Shown piece by piece: positions 8,637-17,769 of a DNA stretch of 47,441 nt (positions are counted from its first letter, which is position 1; each line of letters opens with the position of its first letter). Source of the stretch: Rhizobium sp. ASV20 (GTDB taxonomy: Bacteria; Pseudomonadota; Alphaproteobacteria; Rhizobiales; Rhizobiaceae). A model generated the notes under the pieces. The model was given only the letters and a program-made list of their open reading frames with translations, did not search any database and was not told the DNA's origin. The stretch lies in the NCBI RefSeq assembly GCF_016429015.1, contig NZ_JAELTU010000041.1, forward strand, positions 1 through 47,441, read 5' to 3'. The position numbers and the translations under genes were made by a program.

Positions 8637-8654
8637 ACTGACAGAAATGCGAGT
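8637..8654. promoter_or_regulatory. Probable tra box (TraR operator) between traC and traA
   Basis: The 18-mer ACTGACAGAAATGCGAGT is an imperfect dyad and closely matches two other 18-mers at 29271 and 29345. It shares the right half TGCGAGT with both, and TGCGAGTTGGCG with the latter. It sits where pTi tra box I serves the divergent traCDG and traAFB operons. Function is inferred from position, repetition and the presence of traR. Confidence 0.7.
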
Positions 8655-8706
8655 TGGCGAAGCCAACGCCATTCAGCATCATCCCGGCCGTTCCGAAGGA
8701 GCGGAT

Positions 8707-8740
8707 CCAAGGGCGCAATTATACGTCGCTGAGGCGACGT
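8707..8740. other. oriT: Origin of transfer (oriT) with nick region and stem-loop
   Basis: On the minus strand, ATAATTGCGCCCTTGG (8722-8707) matches the nick region of Ti-plasmid and IncQ-type origins (core GCGCCCT). Next to it is a perfect inverted repeat, ACGTCGC-TGAG-GCGACGT (8723-8740), as expected for relaxosome recognition. It lies between traC and traA, the usual Ti position, about 75 bp upstream of the relaxase start. Confidence 0.85.
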
Positions 8741-8815
8741 CTTCCCGATTGCCCTGGCGGGGCCGCCGCTTCGATGAATGCATTGAATTTGTTAGTTCCG
8801 GGGAGTTTCACCGCC

Positions 8816-11800
8816 GTGGCCGTTCCGCATTTCTCCGTCAGCATCGTCGCCCGCGGCTCGGGCCGCAGCGCCGTTTTGTCGGCCGCTTACCGGCACTGCG
8901 CCAGGATGGAGTATGAGCGCGAAGCGCGAACGGTCGACTATTCGAGAAAGCAGGGCCTCCGGCACGAGGAGTTCGCTATTCCGGCTGACGCGCCGGAATG
9001 GCTGCGGCGGATGATCGCCGATCACTCGATATCCGGCGCCTCTGAGGCATTCTGGAACAAGGTCGAGCTCTTCGAGGCGCGTTCGGATGCGCAGCTTGCC
9101 AAGGACATGACGATCGCGCTTCCCCGCGAGTTGACCGCGGAGCAGAACATTGCGCTTGTGCGCGACTTCGTCGAACAGCACCTCACCGCCAAGGGCATGG
9201 TGGCCGATTGGGTGTTTCATGATGCGCCGGGCAATCCGCATGTCCATCTGATGACGACGCTGCGGCCGCTCATCGAGACGGGCTTCGGTCCGAAGAAGCG
9301 CGCGCTGATGCGGGCAGGCGGGACGCCGGTCAGAAATGATGCCGGCAAGATCGTCTATGAGCTTTGGGCCGGCGGAGCGGGCGAATTTACCGCCTTGCGC
9401 GACGGCTGGTTTGCCAATCAGAACCACCACCTGTCGCTGGCCGGTGTTGACCTTCGTGTCGACGGGCGCTCGTTTAAGACGCAGGGCATCGACCTTAAGC
9501 CTACCATTCACCTCGGCGTCGGAACGAAGGCGATCCAGCGCAAGTCGGAAACGGTTGACCATGCGGCCCCGCTCGATCGCGTCGCTGCCCAGGAAGCGTG
9601 CCGGACTGAGAATGCAAGACGCATCTGCAGCCACCCGGATATCGTTCTCGACCTGATCACGCGTGAGAGGAGCGTCTTTGACGAGAGGGATATTGCCAAG
9701 GTGCTTGCCCGCTATGTCGACGACGCAAAGCTGTTTCGCGAACTGATGGCACGCATCCTGCAGAGCCCGCAGGCATTGCGTCTCGGCCGCGAGCGGATCG
9801 ACTTCGAAACCGGCATCCGGTCGCCCGCGAAATATACGACCCGTGCCCTGTTGCGTCTGGAGACGCAGATGGCCAATCAGGCGATCTGGCTGTCAAGGCA
9901 ATCGTCGCACGGCATCCGCCAGGACATACTGCAGACGGTCGCCTCACGCCATAGGCAGCTTTCGGACGAACAGCAGACGGCGATTGCCCATGTCGCCGGA
10001 TCCGGTCGGATTGCGGCGGTGATCGGCCGGGCGGGCGCCGGCAAGACCGTCATGATGAAGGCAGCGCGCGAGGCATGGGAGGCGGCCGGTTACCGCGTCG
10101 TCGGAGGCGCCCTTGCCGGCAAGGCGGCGGAAGGGCTGGAACGGGAAGCGGGCATTCCCTCCCGCACCCTGTCGTCCTGGGAGCTGCGTTGGAGTGAAGG
10201 CCGTGACCGGCTCGACGCCAAGACGATCTTCGTTCTCGACGAGGCCGGAATGGTGGCGTCCCGGCAGATGGCGTCCTTCGTCGACAGGGTTACGCGTACA
10301 GGCGCGAAGCTCGTTCTGATCGGCGACCCCGAACAGCTGCAGCCGATAGAAGCGGGCGCCGCGTTTCGGGCGATTGCCGATCGGATCGGTTATGCGGAAC
10401 TGGAGACGATCTACCGTCAGCGCGAGGCATGGATGCGCGTGGCATCGCTTGATCTTGCCCGCGGCCATGTCGGCAAGGCGATTTCTGCCTATGGGGCCAA
10501 TGGCAGGATATTGGGGTCGGAATACAAGGCTGAGGCAATCTCCACTCTGATCGCCGACTGGATCGGAGCGTATGATCCCGAAAGGACCGATCTCATCCTC
10601 GCGCATCTGCGCCGGGACGTTCGTGCGCTGAATGAATTGGCCCGCGAACAACTGATCGCCCGCGGGTTTATTTCGGAAGGCTTTGCATTCAAGACCGCCG
10701 ATGGTCCGCGTCGCTTCGCCACCGGCGACCAGATCCTATTCCTCAGGAACGAGGCGTCGCTCGGCGTCAAGAACGGCATGCTGGCCAGGGTGGTTGAAGT
10801 GCGGGATGGCCGGCTGGTCGCCGAGCTCAATTCCGGCGATCATCGCCGCCGGGTGACGGTGGAGCAGCGCTTCTACAACAATGTCGACCACGGTTATGCC
10901 ACGACGATTCACAAAAGCCAGGGCGCGACCGTCGACCGCGTCTGGGTGCTGGCATCGCTCTCGCTCGACCGGCATCTTGCCTATGTGGCGATGACCCGCC
11001 ATCGCGAGGACCTCGCCGTCTATTTCGGCGAACGCTCCTTCGCGGGTGCCGGCGGTCTTGAACAGATCTTGTCACGGAGGAATGCGAAGGAAACGACCCT
11101 CGATTATGCCGGCGGCAGCGCCTATCGGCAGGCTTTGCGTTTTGCCGAGCTGCGAGGCCTTCATCTCGTCAATGTTGCACGCACGCTCATGCGTGATCGG
11201 CTGGACTGGATGATGCGGCAGCGCCAGGCGGTCGCCGATCTTGCCGCCCGGCTTGTCGCGACTGGAGCCAGACTCGGCCTTTCGAAATCACAGTCGCCGT
11301 CATTGGACGCGCAAGCAAACAAGCGAGTAAAGCCCATGGTGCCTGGCATTACGACATGGGCTCAGTCGGTCGAACAGGCGATCGAGGACAAACTCGCCAA
11401 CGACCCTACGCTGCAAAGGCAATGGGAAGAGGTCTCCATGCGCTTCCGTCTCGTCTATGCCAGGCCGGAGGCAGCCTTTCGCGCCGTTGATGTCGATGCG
11501 ATGCTGCAGGACCGGACAGTGGCGGCCGCGACGATCTTCAGAATCGTCAACGAGGCTCAATCCTTCGGAATGCTGAAGGGGCAAACGGGCCTGTTTGCGG
11601 TGACGGGCGATAGGCGGGATCGCGATGCGGCGCTTGCCAATGTCCCCGCTCTTGCCCGCTCGCTTGAGCGCTTCGTAGCGTCGCGAGCCGATGCCACGCA
11701 AAAATATGAGGCCGAGGAGCGACACACGCGTGCGCAGGCCACGATCGAGATCCCGGCGCTCTCTGCCAATGCGAGACTTGCGCTCGAACGCCTTCGCGAC

Positions 11801-12127
11801 GCGATCGACCGAAACGACCTTCCGGCGGGGCTTGAATACGCGCTTTCCGACAGGATGGTAAAGGCCGAACTCGAAGGTTTTGCAAAGGCCGTTTCCGCCC
11901 GCTTCGGTGAGCGCACATTCCTACGAGAGGCAGCGAGACAGGCCAAAGGCCCCGTCTTGGAGACCGTCACCGCCGGGATGTCGGCAGGACAAAGGGACGA
12001 GATCCGAACCGCCTGGGACACGATGCGGACGGTGCAGCAGCTTGATCGGCACCTGAACGGCGCGATGACATCGCGCGAGGCGGAGAGCGCGCGCCAAGCA
12101 AAGACACGAGGTCTATCGCTGAAATGA
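8816..12127 (+). CDS. traA: Relaxase/helicase TraA
   Basis: 1103 residues from a GTG at 8816 (first residues M-AVPHFSVSIVARGSG), with GGGGAG about 10 bp upstream; the longer frame back to 8654 would run through oriT and does not look coding. The N-terminal MobA/MobL (MOBQ) relaxase has the histidine motif PHVHLMTTLRP (H142, H144). A TraI/RecD-like helicase follows, with Walker A GRAGAGKT (404-411), Walker B FVLDEAG near 475 and YATTIHKSQGAT. The C-terminal 300 residues are helical. It nicks oriT, stays covalently linked and unwinds the strand for transfer. Length agrees with pTi TraA. Overlaps traF by 4 bp. Confidence 0.95.
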   Translation: MAVPHFSVSIVARGSGRSAVLSAAYRHCARMEYEREARTVDYSRKQGLRHEEFAIPADAPEWLRRMIADHSISGASEAFWNKVELFEARSDAQLAKDMTIALPRELTAEQNIALVRDFVEQHLTAKGMVADWVFHDAPGNPHVHLMTTLRPLIETGFGPKKRALMRAGGTPVRNDAGKIVYELWAGGAGEFTALRDGWFANQNHHLSLAGVDLRVDGRSFKTQGIDLKPTIHLGVGTKAIQRKSETVDHAAPLDRVAAQEACRTENARRICSHPDIVLDLITRERSVFDERDIAKVLARYVDDAKLFRELMARILQSPQALRLGRERIDFETGIRSPAKYTTRALLRLETQMANQAIWLSRQSSHGIRQDILQTVASRHRQLSDEQQTAIAHVAGSGRIAAVIGRAGAGKTVMMKAAREAWEAAGYRVVGGALAGKAAEGLEREAGIPSRTLSSWELRWSEGRDRLDAKTIFVLDEAGMVASRQMASFVDRVTRTGAKLVLIGDPEQLQPIEAGAAFRAIADRIGYAELETIYRQREAWMRVASLDLARGHVGKAISAYGANGRILGSEYKAEAISTLIADWIGAYDPERTDLILAHLRRDVRALNELAREQLIARGFISEGFAFKTADGPRRFATGDQILFLRNEASLGVKNGMLARVVEVRDGRLVAELNSGDHRRRVTVEQRFYNNVDHGYATTIHKSQGATVDRVWVLASLSLDRHLAYVAMTRHREDLAVYFGERSFAGAGGLEQILSRRNAKETTLDYAGGSAYRQALRFAELRGLHLVNVARTLMRDRLDWMMRQRQAVADLAARLVATGARLGLSKSQSPSLDAQANKRVKPMVPGITTWAQSVEQAIEDKLANDPTLQRQWEEVSMRFRLVYARPEAAFRAVDVDAMLQDRTVAAATIFRIVNEAQSFGMLKGQTGLFAVTGDRRDRDAALANVPALARSLERFVASRADATQKYEAEERHTRAQATIEIPALSANARLALERLRDAIDRNDLPAGLEYALSDRMVKAELEGFAKAVSARFGERTFLREAARQAKGPVLETVTAGMSAGQRDEIRTAWDTMRTVQQLDRHLNGAMTSREAESARQAKTRGLSLK

Positions 12128-12687
12128 AACCGGATCCATCTCCGACGCCTCCTGCCCCTGCCCCATCAGCATTCCCCTGGCTTCTATGGGCTACCGTTGC
12201 CGCGGCCTGCCTCTTTGTGGCAGCAGCCTATTGGCGCGGCTACCGGATCAATCTGACGCCGAGCGAGCCAATGGGCCTGTGGCGGATCGTGCCGCTTCAT
12301 CGACCCGCATCGGTCGGAGACCTGGTGTTTATTTGCCCGCTGCCATCGGCCGAGACGCGCGAGGCGAAGGCACGCGGATATTTTCGTTCCGGTCCGTGCC
12401 AGGGCGGTTTGGCGCCATTGATCAAGCGGGTCGTCGCGGTGGCGGGCCAACGAGTCGACATCGGCAGCATCGTGACCATCGACGGCCAGGCGCTCGCCTC
12501 ATCCGATGTCAATCCATTCGACGGCAGTGGTCGCCGGATCGAGCCCGGCCGAAGCGGTACAGTTCCGACCGGCAGCGTCTTCGTCCATTCGTCCTATCCG
12601 GGTTCCTACGATTCTCGTTACTTCGGGCCTCTGCCCGTCTCGGGAATCCTGGGTCTGGCGCAGAAGATTTTGACTGATGCGCCGTGA
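12124..12687 (+). CDS. traF: Conjugal transfer signal peptidase TraF
   Basis: 187 residues. An N-terminal membrane segment (about 18-38) is followed by the S26 peptidase serine region TPSEPMGLWRI and the lysine region LIKRVVAVAGQRV; the C-terminal block GSVFVHSSYPGSYDSRYFG also fits. TraF processes and cyclises the TrbC pilin in the RP4/Ti family. The start overlaps the traA stop by 4 bp (ATGA), and the traB start lies inside the traF end, so traA-traF-traB are translationally coupled. Confidence 0.93.
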   Translation: MKPDPSPTPPAPAPSAFPWLLWATVAAACLFVAAAYWRGYRINLTPSEPMGLWRIVPLHRPASVGDLVFICPLPSAETREAKARGYFRSGPCQGGLAPLIKRVVAVAGQRVDIGSIVTIDGQALASSDVNPFDGSGRRIEPGRSGTVPTGSVFVHSSYPGSYDSRYFGPLPVSGILGLAQKILTDAP

Positions 12688-13840
12688 CATCCTCTTCAAG
12701 CCACTATTGGTTCTAGCGGCAATTGTCGCTGGAACCGCCGCCTGGGGCGGCGACGTCCTGCTGCTTCCGATCGCTACGGCATTTCCGGTCCTATGGTCAC
12801 TCGCGCCGACGAGACTAATAGCGGCCATCGTCGCCTCCTCCTATTTCCTGGCCGCGTCGCGCGGGCTCCCGCAAGGCGTCGCGAATTACTACGCTACAGA
12901 TTTCCTTCCCGGCGTGATGCTTTGGTTCTGCGCTTGCGCGAGCTTCGTCAGCGTGCATGCTTTCGCCTGGACGCCTCACTCTAGCCGGCGTCCCGTTCGC
13001 TATCTCGCGGCGATGATCGCCATGGCCGTTCCTCCCTTCGGTATCACCGGCTGGGCGCATCCGCTCACGGCAGCTGGCGTGCTGTATCCAGCATGGGGCT
13101 GGTGGGGTCTGCTTGTCATGACAGCCGGCCTGGCAGGCCTCGTGACCCGCCTTTGGCCGGCTGTCGCCATAAGCCTTGCGGGCTTCTGGCTCTGGTCCGC
13201 CGCCTCGTGGACCGAGCCCGCATTACCCGATGGCTGGCGCGGTGTCGACCTTGAGCTTCACCAATCACTCGGTCGTGATGGCAGCCTTTCGCGCCATCGT
13301 GATCTCATCGCAACGGTGAGAGGGGCCAGTCCGCACGTCAAAACTGTCGTCGTGCTACCGGAGGCCGCGTTGGGGTTCTGGACGCCAACCACGGAGCGTA
13401 CATGGATCGCAGGCCTTCAGGGAACGAATGTCACCGTGGTCGCTGGCGCCCTGGTCGCCGACCCGGGCGGATATGACAATGTCCTGGTCGAGGTGTCGGC
13501 CGCAGGCGGCAAGGTCCTCTATCGCGAGCGCATGCCCGTCCCCGGATCGATGTGGCAGCCATGGCGCTCGTGGTCGGGAGCGCGCGACAGTGCTCAGGCA
13601 TATTTCTTTGCAAATCCGGTCGTGACAGTCAGTGCCAATCGGGTCGCGCCGCTGATCTGCTATGAACAGTTGCTTGTCTGGCCGATCTTGCAGTCGATGC
13701 TTAACGATCCCGATCTCATCGTCGCGGTTGGAAATGGCTGGTGGACCGGCGGTACGTCGATTGTCGCGATCCAGCGGGCCAATGCGATCGCCTGGGCGAA
13801 GCTGTTTTCGAAGCCGCTCGTCTTTTCCTTCAACATCTGA
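12677..13840 (+). CDS. traB: Conjugal transfer protein TraB
   Basis: 387 residues. About six hydrophobic segments fill the first 200 residues, followed by a nitrilase-like (carbon-nitrogen hydrolase) domain: glutamate in VVVLPEAALGFW and cysteine in APLICYEQLLVWP. The general architecture is like apolipoprotein N-acyltransferase. In Ti plasmids TraB boosts conjugation but its chemistry is not known. The canonical catalytic lysine region reads YRERMPVPG, with no obvious lysine, so catalysis is uncertain. Overlaps traF by 11 bp; traH follows 16 bp later. Confidence 0.9.
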   Translation: MRRDILFKPLLVLAAIVAGTAAWGGDVLLLPIATAFPVLWSLAPTRLIAAIVASSYFLAASRGLPQGVANYYATDFLPGVMLWFCACASFVSVHAFAWTPHSSRRPVRYLAAMIAMAVPPFGITGWAHPLTAAGVLYPAWGWWGLLVMTAGLAGLVTRLWPAVAISLAGFWLWSAASWTEPALPDGWRGVDLELHQSLGRDGSLSRHRDLIATVRGASPHVKTVVVLPEAALGFWTPTTERTWIAGLQGTNVTVVAGALVADPGGYDNVLVEVSAAGGKVLYRERMPVPGSMWQPWRSWSGARDSAQAYFFANPVVTVSANRVAPLICYEQLLVWPILQSMLNDPDLIVAVGNGWWTGGTSIVAIQRANAIAWAKLFSKPLVFSFNI

Positions 13841-13856
13841 TCATATTGGAGCCGCC

Positions 13857-14471
13857 ATGCTCGATGCAGCACTGATCAAGGAATGCGCCGATCCCACGCT
13901 GAGCTCGGCAATCGTCGAACGCTTCGTCGAGGCCGCCGGCTCTGCCGACCCGCTTGCTGTCACGGTCAGGCAAGGCGGAAGGACGATCCTCACGCCGAAG
14001 GCGGCGACATCGGAGGCAGCGATTGCGATCGTCAGGCAATATGCAGGTAGTGCCATTGTTCGCATAGGTTTGACGCAGGTTCCCGCCGGCATCGGCGTGA
14101 CTGATCGCTCGGATCTGAAACCCGATCTCTTCGATCCCTGTTTGAACCTGAAAAGCGGGACGGCAATCTTTGCCAAGGTCCTGCGGATCGTCGCCAAATG
14201 GTATGGGAACCCGAAAAGCAGCGAGGTTGAACCGCAAATCCTCGGGGATGCCATCTATGCGTGGAAGATGGGCGAGTTCGAGGGTGTCAATATATTTCGC
14301 GCGCCCGATCCTGGACGAGCCATGAAGTCCGAAGAGCCGCGATCAACGGAGCGGGATGGGGATGCAGGCATTAGGCCGCCCGACAGTGGCGACTCGAAAC
14401 GGTCCCCCAAGTCGAATGATTTTGGCACGGCCGAAATGCGGATCGATCTCTCCCGGATCGAGGGGAAATAG
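13857..14471 (+). CDS. traH: Conjugal transfer protein TraH
   Basis: 204 residues from ATG 13857, after TTGGAG. The first 150 residues (MLDAALIKECADPTLSSAIV...) match the rhizobial TraH pattern, including YAGSAIVRIGLTQVPAG, which has the look of a lytic-transglycosylase-type fold, and CLNLKSGTAIFAKV. The last 50 residues are charged and low in complexity. It closes the traAFBH operon. Suggested role: local opening of peptidoglycan during channel assembly, by analogy to VirB1; this is family-based. Confidence 0.85.
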   Translation: MLDAALIKECADPTLSSAIVERFVEAAGSADPLAVTVRQGGRTILTPKAATSEAAIAIVRQYAGSAIVRIGLTQVPAGIGVTDRSDLKPDLFDPCLNLKSGTAIFAKVLRIVAKWYGNPKSSEVEPQILGDAIYAWKMGEFEGVNIFRAPDPGRAMKSEEPRSTERDGDAGIRPPDSGDSKRSPKSNDFGTAEMRIDLSRIEGK

Positions 14472-14664
14472 CGGGAAACTCCGGCAGGTTTCTTGCCCGG
14501 GCTTTCGAACAGCGGATGTTTGGCTGCAATGAAAAGCCAAGCCGCCTTCTACGTTACATGTTTTACGTTGATCTCGGTTCCAGTCGACGGCAGGTGGACA
14601 GCGAATATCTTGCGAAACAGGACGGAAGACCTATGTAACGGTCGATGTCAGAGGGAGGGATTTC

Positions 14665-15558
14665 ATGGCGAAGCGCATTTTGTTTACCGGCGGAAGCGGC
14701 AAGGCCGGTCGCCACGCGGTTCCCTGGTTGGTCGATGCCGGCTATGAGGTCCACAATGTCGACCTCGTGCCGCTGGACAGTCCGGGCGTCACCAATCTTC
14801 AAGCCGATGTGACGGACGCCGGTCAAGTTTACAACGCCTTGACCATGCATCGTGATTTTCCCGATCTTGACCACGGCAAGGGCACCCAGCCTTTTGATGC
14901 CGTCGTGCATTTCGCAGCTATTCCGCGCATCCTGATCAAGCCCGATAATGAGACGTTTCGCATCAATACGATGAGCACCTACAATGTCATCGAGGCGGCG
15001 GCAAAGCTCGGCATAAAGAAGATCATCATTGCCTCAAGCGAGACAACATATGGCGTCTGTTTTGCCGAGGGACATCGCGATTTTCATCAATTCCCGCTCG
15101 AAGAAGACTATGACGTCAATCCGATGGATTCCTATGGCCTCTCCAAGGTCGTAAACGAGAAGACGGCTCGTGCTTTTGCCGAGCGCTTCGGCATCGATGT
15201 CTACGCCCTGCGCATCGGGAACGTCATAGAGCCGCACGAATATGAGCGTTTCCCCAGCTACTTCGCCGATAGCAGCATCCGCAAGCGGATCGCCTGGAGC
15301 TACATCGACGCTCGCGACCTCGGCCAGATCGTCCATCTCTGCATTGAAAAGAGCGGGCTCGGCTTTCAAGTGTTCAATGCAGCGAATGATACGGTATCGG
15401 CCAATACGCCCTCGCGCGAACTTGCGACCAAGCACTTTCCCAATGTTCCATTTACGCGCGAGATCGGTGAGTTCGAGGGTCTTTTGTGGAATCGAAAGAT
15501 CCGAGAGGTTCTCGGTTTCAAGGAAGAACATAACTGGCGGCGCTATGTGAACGTATGA
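14665..15558 (+). CDS. NAD(P)-dependent epimerase/dehydratase (extended SDR)
   Basis: 297 residues from ATG 14665, with GAGGGAGGG upstream. The N-terminal Rossmann motif is TGGSGKAG (residues 8-15), with the catalytic S125, Y157 and K161 (YGLSK). This is an extended short-chain dehydrogenase of the UDP-sugar epimerase / uronate dehydrogenase type. The substrate cannot be assigned. It lies between traH and accessory genes on its own transcript and is cargo rather than part of conjugation. Confidence 0.85.
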   Translation: MAKRILFTGGSGKAGRHAVPWLVDAGYEVHNVDLVPLDSPGVTNLQADVTDAGQVYNALTMHRDFPDLDHGKGTQPFDAVVHFAAIPRILIKPDNETFRINTMSTYNVIEAAAKLGIKKIIIASSETTYGVCFAEGHRDFHQFPLEEDYDVNPMDSYGLSKVVNEKTARAFAERFGIDVYALRIGNVIEPHEYERFPSYFADSSIRKRIAWSYIDARDLGQIVHLCIEKSGLGFQVFNAANDTVSANTPSRELATKHFPNVPFTREIGEFEGLLWNRKIREVLGFKEEHNWRRYVNV

Positions 15559-15730
15559 TGCGGGCGAAACAGGAGCGGGCTTAGGCAGAAGCGAGCGCGG
15601 TTGACGCTGCGGCGTCTCCTTCGGGCTGATGCTCTTTTGCAGTGCTAAAAATCTAATCGGCGACTGGTGGAGGGTCCTTCACAGGCTACAGGGTGAATTT
15701 TCACTTGAAAGCAACCGTAAGGGGCGCCCT

Positions 15731-16016
15731 ATGAAAATTGCCAAACTTTTTTAGCATGTCTTCACTGCTCGCTGTTTCCCGCCTCGTAATTTCGGCACCC
15801 GCCGACGCGAGAAACCGCAAGCACAGTCATCGCGTCGGCGGCTATAATAGCCATGGCAAGGGCATCCATTATTCAGGCGGATATTCATCGATCGCGAATT
15901 TCAGTGTGAGCGATTGTGCACTTTTCTGTTGCCCCAACATCATGAGCAATTACCGACCAGATTGCCCACCAAAAGATCGGTGGTTCCTTGTCGATCGTTC
16001 GCTTGAACGAAACTAA
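15731..16016 (+). pseudogene. Small secreted His/Gly-rich protein gene, frameshifted in its signal peptide
   Basis: AAGGGG precedes ATG 15731, but that frame stops after seven codons (MKIAKLF, TAG). Moving by one base in the six-T run at 15746-15751 gives MKIAKLF joined to SMSSLLAVSRLVISAPADAR, a convincing signal peptide. The mature part, HRVGGYNSHGKGIHYSGGY, is of the Gly/His/Tyr-rich type seen in small exported rhizobial proteins. The tail after that (to 16016) does not look family-like, so the 3' end may also be altered. No function is known. A sequencing slip in the T run is possible. Confidence 0.4.
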
Positions 16017-16035
16017 CTAACGAATCCCGCGGCCT

Positions 16036-16323
16036 TCAAGAAGCCTCTTCTGGTTTGACCGACGATATCGCATTCGGCTGCCTAAATCGGACACCTACGC
16101 CGCCGCCGTTTCTAGGAGTGAATTCTACTCCAACAGCTTCCAACGCCATTCTGATCGCATTTAGGTTGGCTACGGTGATCGGTGGCACTCCATCCTCGGT
16201 CTCCGCCCGACGTACGGTCGAGATCCCGACACGTGCCGCGTTCGCTAGATCTGCTGCGGTCCAACGGACCAACGCCCTCGCAGCGCGGATTTGAGCTCCC
16301 ATTATATCGTCCATATTTTCCAT
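16036..16323 (-). CDS. XRE-family HTH regulator
   Basis: 95 residues (92 if ATG 16314 is used). One helix-turn-helix: MGAQIRAARALVRWTAADLA, then NAARVGISTVRRAETEDG and LNAIRMALEAVGVEF. The short tail with RNGGGVGVRF is usual for a large family of small alphaproteobacterial repressors. A perfect dyad lies 9 bp upstream of the start (16332-16348), so autorepression is likely. Targets unknown. Confidence 0.85.
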   Translation of the reverse strand: MENMDDIMGAQIRAARALVRWTAADLANAARVGISTVRRAETEDGVPPITVANLNAIRMALEAVGVEFTPRNGGGVGVRFRQPNAISSVKPEEAS

Positions 16324-16331
16324 TTTCTTAT

Positions 16332-16348
16332 TGAACGTTTTTCGTTCA
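16332..16348. promoter_or_regulatory. Perfect dyad operator, probably for the XRE regulator
   Basis: TGAACG-TTTTT-CGTTCA: 6-bp perfect arms around a T5 centre, just upstream of the XRE start. Size and placement fit an autoregulatory operator for a dimeric HTH protein. A related arrangement, TCGTTC-GCTT-GAACGA, lies just past the end of the same gene (15995-16010). Confidence 0.55.
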
Positions 16349-16479
16349 CATGATACTCATTGGTTCAATGCGAAGCTTCGTCTCCGCAAAAGTTGAAATC
16401 AGACGGCTCGCGTTCGCATCCAGCGTGAGCGAACGCGCAATGCTGCCTAACCACAATTAAGCTGTTCGGAGCTCGGATC

Positions 16480-16956
16480 ATGGCTGATTCTGAGAATAGC
16501 AGAACTTTATCAATAATCATGCAACGTCACATAGTCGCGAACGGTGCGGAACCGCGCGCTGATTCGGCTCTGGCGCTGTGGAGTAAATGGTTTGCCCTGC
16601 ATGAGAGGCGCGAGGGTCTGGCCGTCAAACAGAGGGAGTTTGAAATTCTGCTCTTGGCGACGGCAGGGAGCGCTCCAGGGGAACGCAAGGCGGCCAACGA
16701 TCAGATCAGCTACAGCCGGGCGCATCAGGAGGAATTGGAGGCCATGCACGCGGAACTCGAGGCTGCGAGATGCCTCTGGATGGTCCCTGCCCGGACGATC
16801 GCAGGCGTAGTTGCCAAGCTGCACGCTCTTATCGAATGGGAAGACCCGGGCACCAGTCCGGGCGAAAGCCCTTGGCCGGAACTGCGCTTGATCCTTGGCG
16901 ATCTCATCGGGATCGGCGATCTGAACGGCGCCTCGAAAGCAGCCAAGATAGCTTGA
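16480..16956 (+). CDS. Hypothetical protein, helical
   Basis: 158 residues from ATG 16480, with GGAG 8 bp upstream. I do not recognise a domain. The sequence is largely helical and charged (ERREGLAVKQREFEILLLA, then HQEELEAMHAELEAARC), suggesting a coiled coil across residues 40-105, with a hydrophobic/acidic C-terminus. No signal peptide or membrane segment. The good ribosome site and clean codon usage support a real gene. Divergent from the XRE gene with 156 bp between. Confidence 0.6.
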   Translation: MADSENSRTLSIIMQRHIVANGAEPRADSALALWSKWFALHERREGLAVKQREFEILLLATAGSAPGERKAANDQISYSRAHQEELEAMHAELEAARCLWMVPARTIAGVVAKLHALIEWEDPGTSPGESPWPELRLILGDLIGIGDLNGASKAAKIA

Positions 16957-17195
16957 TGCGGCGTTGCGCCAGCCGATGATCCGGATCGAGGTCATGCGAA
17001 TGTGGTTGTGACCGACACGCTCGTGGCAGGCGACAGGTCATCCTGACGGGATATCGTTGGAGGATGAGCCTGAATGAGATCGGCCTAGTCCCCACGCTTG
17101 GCCGGGCCAAGCGCCGTTTCCATTGGCAAGTTTGGGTCTTCCGGGTCCGCGGCTTATCCTTGGATCGATTGACGAGCTTGTGACGCGTTCGGAGA

Positions 17196-17217
17196 GAGGC
17201 CTGCAACCGCAGGCCTC
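17196..17217. terminator. Stem-loop downstream of the AT-hook protein gene
   Basis: GAGGCCTGC-AACC-GCAGGCCTC forms a perfect 9-bp GC-rich stem, 16 bp past the stop of the minus-strand gene ending at 17233. There is no T run on either side, so intrinsic termination would be weak; it may instead stabilise the 3' end. Confidence 0.45.
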
Positions 17218-17232
17218 CTATTGCCCGATGTC

Positions 17233-17739
17233 TTATGCCTTTGGTTTGCGGCCACGCTTCGGCTTCTCAGCGGCTACCTCTCCCGATACCGGTTTTGCTT
17301 CCGTTGCCTTCGCGAGTGCCGGCTTGCGCGCCGCGGCCTTCACCGCCGGCGCTTTGGTCTTTGCCTTGGCGGTGTTCAGAAGTGCTGCCCGGCGCGAGCG
17401 ATTTTCCTCGAGCGCCTTCTGAAACGAAACGTCGTTGTTGGCATGCTGGAGAAGGTCGTCCAAAAACTCTGCTACTTGTACCGTGGTTTCCACCACGACA
17501 TAGTTCAGCCCCTGCCCCGCATCGATCGAGTCCCGGCTGATCGTCACGCCGAAGCCGCCGGGCGCGCGCTGAAACCAGGTCGAGCGCCACTTGTTGAAGG
17601 CGGCGACGTCACTCTCGAACTCGGCCAGATAGGCCTTCTGCTCAGCCACCCTGGCGCGGAAGGTCTCGACTGCGTTGCGCGTGCCGGCTTTCGGCTTGTC
17701 GGACTTCTTGGCGGACCACTTTTCCAAAAAACTCGTCAT
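17233..17739 (-). CDS. Hypothetical protein with basic, AT-hook-like tail
   Basis: 168 residues beginning MTSFLEKWSAKKSDKPKAGT. The central part (60-110: TWFQRAPGGFGVTISRDSID, then VVVETTVQVAEFLDDLLQ) is a compact domain I cannot name. Residues 120-168 are Ala/Lys/Pro-rich and end in PKRGRKPKA, an AT-hook-type minor-groove binding motif, so DNA association is likely. It appears to follow a decayed or unusual frame at 17770-18009 on the same strand. Confidence 0.65.
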   Translation of the reverse strand: MTSFLEKWSAKKSDKPKAGTRNAVETFRARVAEQKAYLAEFESDVAAFNKWRSTWFQRAPGGFGVTISRDSIDAGQGLNYVVVETTVQVAEFLDDLLQHANNDVSFQKALEENRSRRAALLNTAKAKTKAPAVKAAARKPALAKATEAKPVSGEVAAEKPKRGRKPKA

Positions 17740-17769
17740 TGTGCTCGTCTTTTCCCTTGGTGCTCTTCA

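Noticed and set aside
8654..8815. N-terminal extension of traA back to ATG 8654
   Set aside because: It would translate through oriT; the GTG at 8816 has a good ribosome site and gives the usual TraA start and length.
9944..10651. 235-codon minus-strand frame inside traA
   Set aside because: Antisense to the helicase motifs of TraA; no independent support.
14472..14560. Terminator after traH (GAAAC...GTTTC and TTGGCT...AGCCAA stems)
   Set aside because: Stems are short or interrupted and lack T runs.
16480..16956. Possible traM
   Set aside because: At 158 residues it is too long, and the sequence does not resemble the TraM anti-activator.
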